From contig MU004241.1 of assembly GCA_010405405.1 (NCBI GenBank), positions 1,089,359-1,153,358 on the forward strand: a DNA stretch of 64,000 nt. The letters run 5' to 3'. A program made the position numbers and the translations under genes. This document shows, piece after piece, positions 58,459-64,000 of this stretch. This DNA comes from Microthyrium microscopicum. Its lineage: Eukaryota; Ascomycota; Dothideomycetes; Microthyriales; Microthyriaceae. The notes under the pieces were generated by a model. It was not told the origin of the DNA. It ran no database searches and saw nothing but the letters and a program-made list of their open reading frames with translations. The stretch's first letter is position 1, and every line of letters begins with the position of its first letter.

Positions 58459-59180
58459 ATGATGCGGTTTGAGTGTCTCGACGGCGGCAAGGCGCTCGCC
58501 GAGTTCTGGGTAATCTAAACTTTACATCGTGTCTCTCTTGATTGTTACCTAGTTAGGTGGCTAACTTGGGCAAGGCAATCTTTCCCAAGATCCCACCGTC
58601 CGTCGCAGCTCGCTTGACGGCTGCCGAGTTCACCTCCCTTGGTTTCGCTCTCCAGGAGGGAGGTAGGTCCATTCCATGGCACCAACTTCGTCTAGTTGTT
58701 GGTGTATGGATAGGCCAGGGCTCACCTGAATATGATACTACCGAAACACGTAAACAGCGACTGGAAAGCGTCTTTGCGACAGTCGATATCACTGTCGCAG
58801 ACGGCAAGCTGTCAGAGGTCAAAGATAGCTCAGACATATTGGTCCAGTGCCTTCGGGAGATATACCGTGCGCTCAAAGTTCACGAGAGAAGCGCCAAAAT
58901 GGCGATGGACCGCGTAAAGGGCATGGCGGGAGACATCGCAGTTGGCGAGACATTGGAAGAGAGTTTCGCTGCCATGGGCCTTAGTCCTGACAGCGACTCC
59001 ACTATGGCATGGGCGTCTCAAAGCCTAAACCTCCTCGTAGGCAACAATGAAGCTTGTCAAGGGGAGTGGCAACAACTCTACCTCTTTGACAAAAGTGACT
59101 ACCATGGTCAACGAGTTGTTGGATTCACTGCTGTGGGAAGGGAGCCGAAGCTCGTGAAGACGAAGGCAATGACTACCTAA
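58459..59180 (+). CDS. Hypothetical protein, two exons
   Basis: Exons 58459-58509 and 58557-59180 (47 bp intron, phase 0) give about 224 residues. The first exon is 17 codons, Met-Met-Arg-Phe-Glu-Cys-Leu-Asp-Gly-Gly-Lys-Ala; the second carries the bulk. No family recognised. The sequence is Leu/Ala-rich with a hydrophobic core (Leu-Arg-Leu-Val-Val-Gly-Val-Trp-Ile), a long helical middle and an Asp/Ser-Asp-Ser segment. No membrane helix or signal peptide is obvious. The splice join and frame length favour a real gene; the start is uncertain. Confidence 0.6.
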
Positions 59181-59335
59181 CCTAGGTCTGAGTATCGAGG
59201 TAAACGTTCCTTCTGACATGATCTATTGGGTGAGATCTTATGTCCCAACAGGGAAGCTTGCATGTTGGATTGATGTCCTTATATTCCTTAAGATCTAATT
59301 CGGCTGCGCCTCCTACTTTCAGCACTTTTAAACGG

Positions 59336-59861
59336 CTAGAAGGCATTCTTTCCATCGAATTTTCGTTTCTTGATATCGGAAACATCTACATCATGAAGTG
59401 TCCGAATCTGTCAGGACAAGTCAGTAAACCAACAAATAACTCGTAAACTCAACACATACATTGACGCCTCGTAGTCCGACTAATCCTGGAAACTGAGCAA
59501 TGGCAAAAACGCTGGTTCCGCATCTCGGACAGAAGCAATGTGCGTTCATCTTGCTGTTGAATCGGTATTGCTATAACTATTGTTAGTATCCATATGAGGT
59601 GGGTGAGATATTCTTTAGCCCTACTGTGAGGCTATCGTCGTTTCCAGTTTCATAAATGAAATCTTCCGGACGAATGTATATGAGAGCATAGCCGTTGATC
59701 GAGCAAATTGAGCAGTTACATTCTGTAGCTACATTCTCTCTCAGGTCGCCATGCGTGACTTTGTACTGGATGGCTTTGCAGTGACAAGAGCCAGCGTAGG
59801 TTACGCGCTCTCCATGCTGTTTCGGTGGAAATTCGCTATTTTTCTGCGGCTCAGTAGTCAT
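59336..59861 (-). CDS. GFA / CENP-V family zinc protein
   Basis: Exons 59625-59861, 59460-59570 and 59336-59407 give about 139 residues. Intron 1 has a canonical TACTAAC branch point. The three cysteine clusters of the family are all there: Gly-Ser-Cys-His-Cys, Cys-Asn-Cys-Ser-Ile-Cys and His-Cys-Phe-Cys-Pro-Arg-Cys-Gly-Thr, expected to hold two zinc ions in a GFA-like beta fold. Related to glutathione-dependent formaldehyde-activating enzyme, but many fungal members have no proven substrate. The end, Val-Asn-Ile-Arg-Thr-Leu-His-Asp-Val-Asp-Val, is typical. Confidence 0.92.
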
Positions 59862-60476
59862 TCTGTATTCAAGAATTGGTGTTTAAGCTCTCGGAAAAAT
59901 TAAGACCAGCCTTAGAATTGTGTTCAAGGCTTAAAGAGATTACGTGGACAAAGTCAGCTTTCAAAGAAGTGATTATCGCGGGGCATCTTGTTACTTCTGT
60001 GATCATTCGGTACAACTCGAAGAACAAGCCCCTTGTCTATTCACAGAAATCAAATCATCATATTATCTCAAATGTCGTAGCTTCCAAAGCGGTGGAGGCG
60101 GTGGGGGAGCCTTGCCTGGTCCTACTCTATGCGCCCATGCTCTTCAGCTCAATTGATGCATCAATCTTTTTGATTTATTCAGGACAAAATGAGACTTCCA
60201 CAAGTAGAAGTTGTGCGTTCAATTATTCAAGTCACACGAAGCACGCAACCTGCAAAATTGAACTGCTTTCTGGAGTCGCAAGTATCGTGAAATTTTGATA
60301 TCTTTATCTCCACACTGCAGTCTTCGTACAGTTCCAACGACGTTAGTCCAATACTCAATCCAGACGCCAAACAGATGCATTCAAAAACCCAAAATCCAAG
60401 TTACTCATCCTGAGCATGTGGCACCATAACCTCGAATGATCCTGTATGTAAAACTTGCGAAACATTTCTTTTACCT
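59862..60476. other. Intergenic spacer, no gene seen
   Basis: About 615 bp. A 140-codon plus frame is open but has no family resemblance. Otherwise nothing. Confidence 0.4.
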
Positions 60477-62292
60477 TCAATGCTTGCCAACAAGACCCTT
60501 TCGTTCTTCAGAGTCCTCGTCATCGCTCCACTTGTCATCGTCCTCTCCTACTGCAAAGATGGTCTCTCCGTCAAGTGAAGCTCTGGGCAGACTTGCTGGT
60601 CTTTGCGGCTTAGGCGCTGGGAGAGGTGAGACTGACCGATGATGCTGAGTCGCAGCAGCGTGTGGAATTAGATTGCCGTCATGAGTGCCAGTGCTGGATG
60701 GTCCACTATCTGGCGGAGTAATCTTGGAATTGCCTTGTTCGAGATCGGAATCGTCGAGTGAGTCACGCATACTACGGATCTCAAAGCCATCGTCATCTTG
60801 AGAAATCTAAAGTCCTGTTAGTTACTAAACCACTTTATCGTAACAATCATGCTTACCTCATCACTCATCGCGAATCGCCGGTTGTTTGGTGTTGGTCGCC
60901 ATAGATATGCAATAAACGCCACGTCGGTAAGGTAAACAAGATTCAGCCAGCCATCAAGGACAAACCAGCGGGTTCGCCAGTGAGTTGGGGCAAAGTCGTC
61001 GTTTCCAACGCTGACAAACGTAAATGAGTTGAAAAAGAAGAAACCAAATATGACGACAATCGTGGTCAAGATACACCACCAAAGCTTGCGGTACATGCCA
61101 GCTTTGACGTGTTGCTTTCTCTCCGTGAGATCCTTCATGGTCAAGTTGAGCGAGTTCAGGGTCCAAATGTAGAAAGCCGTCAGAGTGCTGGACAGAGGCA
61201 GGATAACAAGAAGAACGAGTATGCCGGCGTCTTCTGGGTGAATATTCATGCTGGCGATTGTGTAAATAACGCCGAAGGCGAAATGAGCGCCTGCAAGAAT
61301 CCGAACGTAGGTCATTGTTTTTCCAAGCGTTGGTTTAACGACACCGTAGCCCATGCATACAATCAGTAGGAGGAAGAATGAGAACGAGTTCCGAGCAGCA
61401 TTCAGAATGGCAACGATAATCATGAAAGCTTTTGTGCCAACGCTTGAGCCATGAACGTTCTCGTAATCATAGTAACCCCAGGTCAGAAGCATCTCCACGA
61501 CTAAGAATATGAGGATTGCGGTGATGTAATTTTGGACCGGGAGGATGTCGTGACGGTTTTGAACGTATAAGAAGCCCCAGAAAATGCCCATCACAGCGTA
61601 AACGAGTGTAATGCCTCCGTAGAATGGTAGTTTGGCAATCTGTGATGCGGCGAGTTCACCATAGGCATTGCGAAATTCAACAACAGCCTTGTATTCCACC
61701 CCTTCTGTACCAGGGTCGGTTGCGATGCAGTAGTAGCCCGTGTTCTTGACTTCGTATTTAATAGGTTTAGGATCGCTTAATGGAACGCCTTTGGTAGCAA
61801 TGGGATTCTTTGCCTTTTCGGTGGCGTTGGCAGCGAGCAGGTATTCTCCTATTTCTGTTTGATTGCATAGTTGCCGCGCAATGGTTTGTTCGTCGCATTT
61901 CCATAGGCGCTACAAATCGTGTCAGTTCTTGTCGTGATCAGCTAAAGCGTTGGGAGAATATTAGTACGTACCATTTCCGGATGATCTGGGTCAGTCTGGC
62001 CGATCAAGTTGAGGTCTTTCCACTCGTACATAAGTAAACTAGCCATCTTGTCGCTGCCTTCTTGTTTTTCGAAAGTGACAAGTATATATGGATCTACCTC
62101 TCCACCCCATGATTCTTTACTGTACATTCCGGAACATCGTTGCTGGTCTGCTTCTTTTGAGCTCTGCGGACACCTGTCAGTTCAATCTATCCTCGCCGCA
62201 ATCCCAAGAGCTGATCGTACCAGAGCTACTTCTGCAGCGCTTATGAGATTCGCCAGCGAGGCCAAAACTGTGAGTATCGACCATTTCTTCAT
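60477..62292 (-). CDS. PTM1 / LU7TM seven-helix membrane protein
   Basis: Exons 62221-62292, 61972-62163, 60857-61909 and 60477-60806 give about 548 residues. Exon 1 is a signal peptide (Lys-Lys-Trp-Ser-Ile-Leu-Thr-Val-Leu-Ala). The lumenal domain includes Met-Tyr-Ser-Lys-Glu-Ser-Trp-Gly-Gly and Tyr-Tyr-Cys-Ile-Ala-Thr. About seven helices follow from around residue 190 (Phe-Tyr-Gly-Gly-Ile-Thr-Leu-Val-Tyr-Ala, later Tyr-Val-Arg-Ile-Leu-Ala-Gly-Ala-His-Phe-Ala-Phe-Gly), with the typical Leu-Trp-Trp and Phe-Phe-Phe-Asn-Ser-Phe segments. The cytosolic tail is polar and acidic. Family members (yeast Ptm1, GPR107/108) reside in the Golgi and endosomes. Confidence 0.93.
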
Positions 62293-62741
62293 TGTGTATG
62301 TGCTTGCCGTTCAACGGCGGAGGATGCGTAATGGTCCAGTCTCCGCAGTAGGGTGTAGGCTGCAGAATCCAGATAGAGCGTTGGGAGGGCGAGAGGCCGG
62401 TCCGTCGATTCTTGTAGGACAGAACTATGTGGGCGTCTGTCTTGTAGCGAAGGCGACTAAGGAAAAGGGTGATGAGGTTGGTAGTGTTAAGCTAGAAGTG
62501 AAACTGAACATTTACCAAGAGTTCACTCTGATGCCGAGTCGCATGCGCAAGCTTCAGCCAAGTGTAACCAAAATAGCCAAGCGTCGACCCGCCAAGTGTC
62601 CACTAAACCACGAAGAGCACTCTACACCCCTTACATAAGCGAGTCAATCTTCATCTTCAATACTTTATGTCCAATTTTCACTCGTCAGTACCAATCTTGC
62701 CACTTCTCGAATCAGGACTTGTTTCTCTGCGCAGTTTCGAA
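62293..62741. promoter_or_regulatory. Divergent promoter of PTM1-like and CTU2 genes
   Basis: About 450 bp between divergent starts at 62292 and 62742. A bidirectional promoter is inferred from the layout only. Confidence 0.5.
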
Positions 62742-63851
62742 ATGACCACCAACGGTCTCTCTCGACCGTGTAAACGCTGCAACGCCCATGAGGCCGCGCT
62801 TGTTGTTCGCAACGAGCCGCTATGCAGGTCGTGTTTCACCATCTACATCAACACTAAAATAATCAAACGCATGGAAGCTTTTAGGACACGTAACTCCGCT
62901 GAAGGCCACCGACGAAAGTTACTTTTGCCAATATCCTTTGGTGTATCCTCTACATGCCTGCTGGACGTCCTTAGTCGACATATCAAGCAACAGCAAGATC
63001 GCAACGGACGACCGGGCTATAGTCTGATTCTCCTTCATGTAACAGGGGCCTCACTAAGCACGTCAGCTGGAGAAGAGGACAAAAATATTGAGAAGCTTAA
63101 AGAAGCTTATCCCCAGCATCCTTACTTCGAACTTGATCTATCCAGTGTCTATGACTCGGGACGGTCACTGGACCAAGGAAGTCAGGAAGAGGCGGCTTTC
63201 AAGTTGCAGAGACTTTTAGACAGTGCATCTTCTGCAACGTCAAGATCTGATATTGTATCTGTTCTTCTCACGAGAGCGATTGTCAAGTTCGCCATAGCCC
63301 ACGAGTGCGAAGGCATCCTTTGGGGTGACAGCACCACGAAACTAGCCGAAAAGATTCTTGCTGAATCTGCAAAAGGTCGTGGATTCTCACTTCCCTGGCA
63401 GGTCACAGACGGTGAGACCCCGTATGGCATCAATTTCTATTTTCCTGTTCGCGAGGTTCTGAAGAAGGAACTGTTAGATTTTGCCAAAATGACAGATTCA
63501 CGATTGGTTGACTTGATCTCGGACGAAGCCTTTACTCCTGCTCAAGCCCCAGTAAGCTCCAAAAACACAACCATTGATCTACTCATGAAGCAATACTTCG
63601 AGTCTGTCGAAGAGAGTTATCCAAGCATTGTTTCCAATGTGGTGCGCACGAGTACCAAGTTGCAGCCTTCCGTGGTTGGTCTAAGACGTTGCAAATTGTG
63701 CACTCATCCTGTCACCAAGGAGCAACTTGGTATAGAGAGCTGGGAAGGGACACAGGATTCGGAGAAAGATCCTTCAGGTGATAAACTAGAGCTGTGCTAT
63801 GGGTGCTCAAGGACGATACCGGAATCAGCCATCCCTCTTCTTCCAAGATAA
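62667..63851 (+). CDS. ncs2: Cytoplasmic tRNA 2-thiolation protein 2 (CTU2/NCS2)
   Basis: A single exon of 394 codons from the first ATG; the second Met (codon 26, 62742) directly precedes the conserved Cys-Lys-Arg-Cys...Cys-Arg-Ser-Cys-Phe zinc knuckle and is the more likely start (about 369 residues). The PP-loop-like fold starts with Leu-Leu-Leu-Pro-Ile-Ser-Phe-Gly-Val-Ser-Ser-Thr-Cys-Leu-Leu-Asp, here without the full Ser-Gly-Gly-X-Asp-Ser of the catalytic partner Ctu1/Ncs6, as usual for CTU2. Cys-Lys-Leu-Cys and Cys-Tyr-Gly-Cys near the C-terminus form a second knuckle. With CTU1 and Urm1 it thiolates the wobble uridine of tRNAs. Confidence 0.95.
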   Translation: MSNFHSSVPILPLLESGLVSLRSFEMTTNGLSRPCKRCNAHEAALVVRNEPLCRSCFTIYINTKIIKRMEAFRTRNSAEGHRRKLLLPISFGVSSTCLLDVLSRHIKQQQDRNGRPGYSLILLHVTGASLSTSAGEEDKNIEKLKEAYPQHPYFELDLSSVYDSGRSLDQGSQEEAAFKLQRLLDSASSATSRSDIVSVLLTRAIVKFAIAHECEGILWGDSTTKLAEKILAESAKGRGFSLPWQVTDGETPYGINFYFPVREVLKKELLDFAKMTDSRLVDLISDEAFTPAQAPVSSKNTTIDLLMKQYFESVEESYPSIVSNVVRTSTKLQPSVVGLRRCKLCTHPVTKEQLGIESWEGTQDSEKDPSGDKLELCYGCSRTIPESAIPLLPR

Positions 63852-64000
63852 TGATCTTAGCATGAGAACAAAGTAAAAGTATCAATCAAGATTTGTTGCA
63901 TGAACAAAGCAGGTATTTTGGTCATTTGTGCGATTGGCATTACATGAAATCGTTATTTATACAATTTTTGTCCCCCGAAGCGTCAGCCAACCTGTAACTT
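63852..64000. other. 3' flank to window end
   Basis: 149 bp after the CTU2 stop; nothing recognised. Confidence 0.3.

Noticed and set aside
62009-62638. 209-codon plus frame
   Set aside because: Shadow of the spliced PTM1-like gene on the minus strand in its left half; no family resemblance in the rest.
1-64000. tRNA, rRNA, CRISPR, prokaryotic-style operons
   Set aside because: No convincing B-box or cloverleaf, no spaced repeats, and the spliced fungal gene structure excludes bacterial origin.

Overview
The window comes from a filamentous ascomycete (Pezizomycotina). Nearly every gene carries short spliceosomal introns of about 45-60 bp with GT..AG ends and CTAAC-like branch points. Markers include an ApsB/Mto1-like microtubule organiser, a heterotrimeric G-protein beta subunit, a But2-domain secreted protein and HAM1-like proteins. 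An AT-saturated retrotransposon almost lacking CpA/TpG indicates repeat-induced point mutation (RIP). The exact species cannot be read from the sequence; a dothideomycete-like origin is only a guess. Exon coordinates were derived by eye from splice signals and phase.

Layout, left: SGT1/Ecdysoneless-family gene (-, 3' end outside the window); CM1-domain microtubule organiser (+); Gly/Asn/Tyr-rich protein (-); 14-TM MFS transporter (+); F-box/RCC1 protein (-); ribonucleotide reductase small subunit (+) with MCB-type ACGCGT boxes; NTF2-like small protein (+); phosducin-like protein (-); fungal kinase-like protein (+) inside a partial tandem duplication; Gbeta (-). Phosducin-like proteins are Gbeta chaperones, so the 5 kb between these two genes is notable.

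Middle: after a 2.9 kb gap come an acyltransferase-3 membrane protein (-), a GT8-like type II glycosyltransferase (+), a short-chain dehydrogenase (-), an epoxide hydrolase with seven exons (+), the Dot1 H3K79 methyltransferase (+) and a secreted protein with PHM-like copper motifs (-). A 7.3 kb degraded Ty1/copia LTR retrotransposon (38310-45623) lies inside a PHD-finger gene relic, with a perfect 5-bp target duplication (CAATG). Around 31.7, 45.9 and 49.5 kb sit relics of a short dispersed inverted-repeat element.

Right: an unrecognised two-exon gene (+), a But2 secreted protein with a probable frameshift (+), a HAM1-like/TULIP lipid-binding protein (+), a C2H2 transcription factor (-), an unrecognised small gene (+), a GFA/CENP-V protein (-), a PTM1/LU7TM seven-helix membrane protein (-) and the tRNA 2-thiolation factor CTU2/NCS2 (+), divergent from PTM1. 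The accessory, gene-poor stretches are 16.8-18.9, 19.8-21.7, 23.0-25.9, 37.3-46.2 and 49.2-51.4 kb. I see no CRISPR array, no convincing tRNA or rRNA gene, and no clear secondary-metabolite core enzyme.
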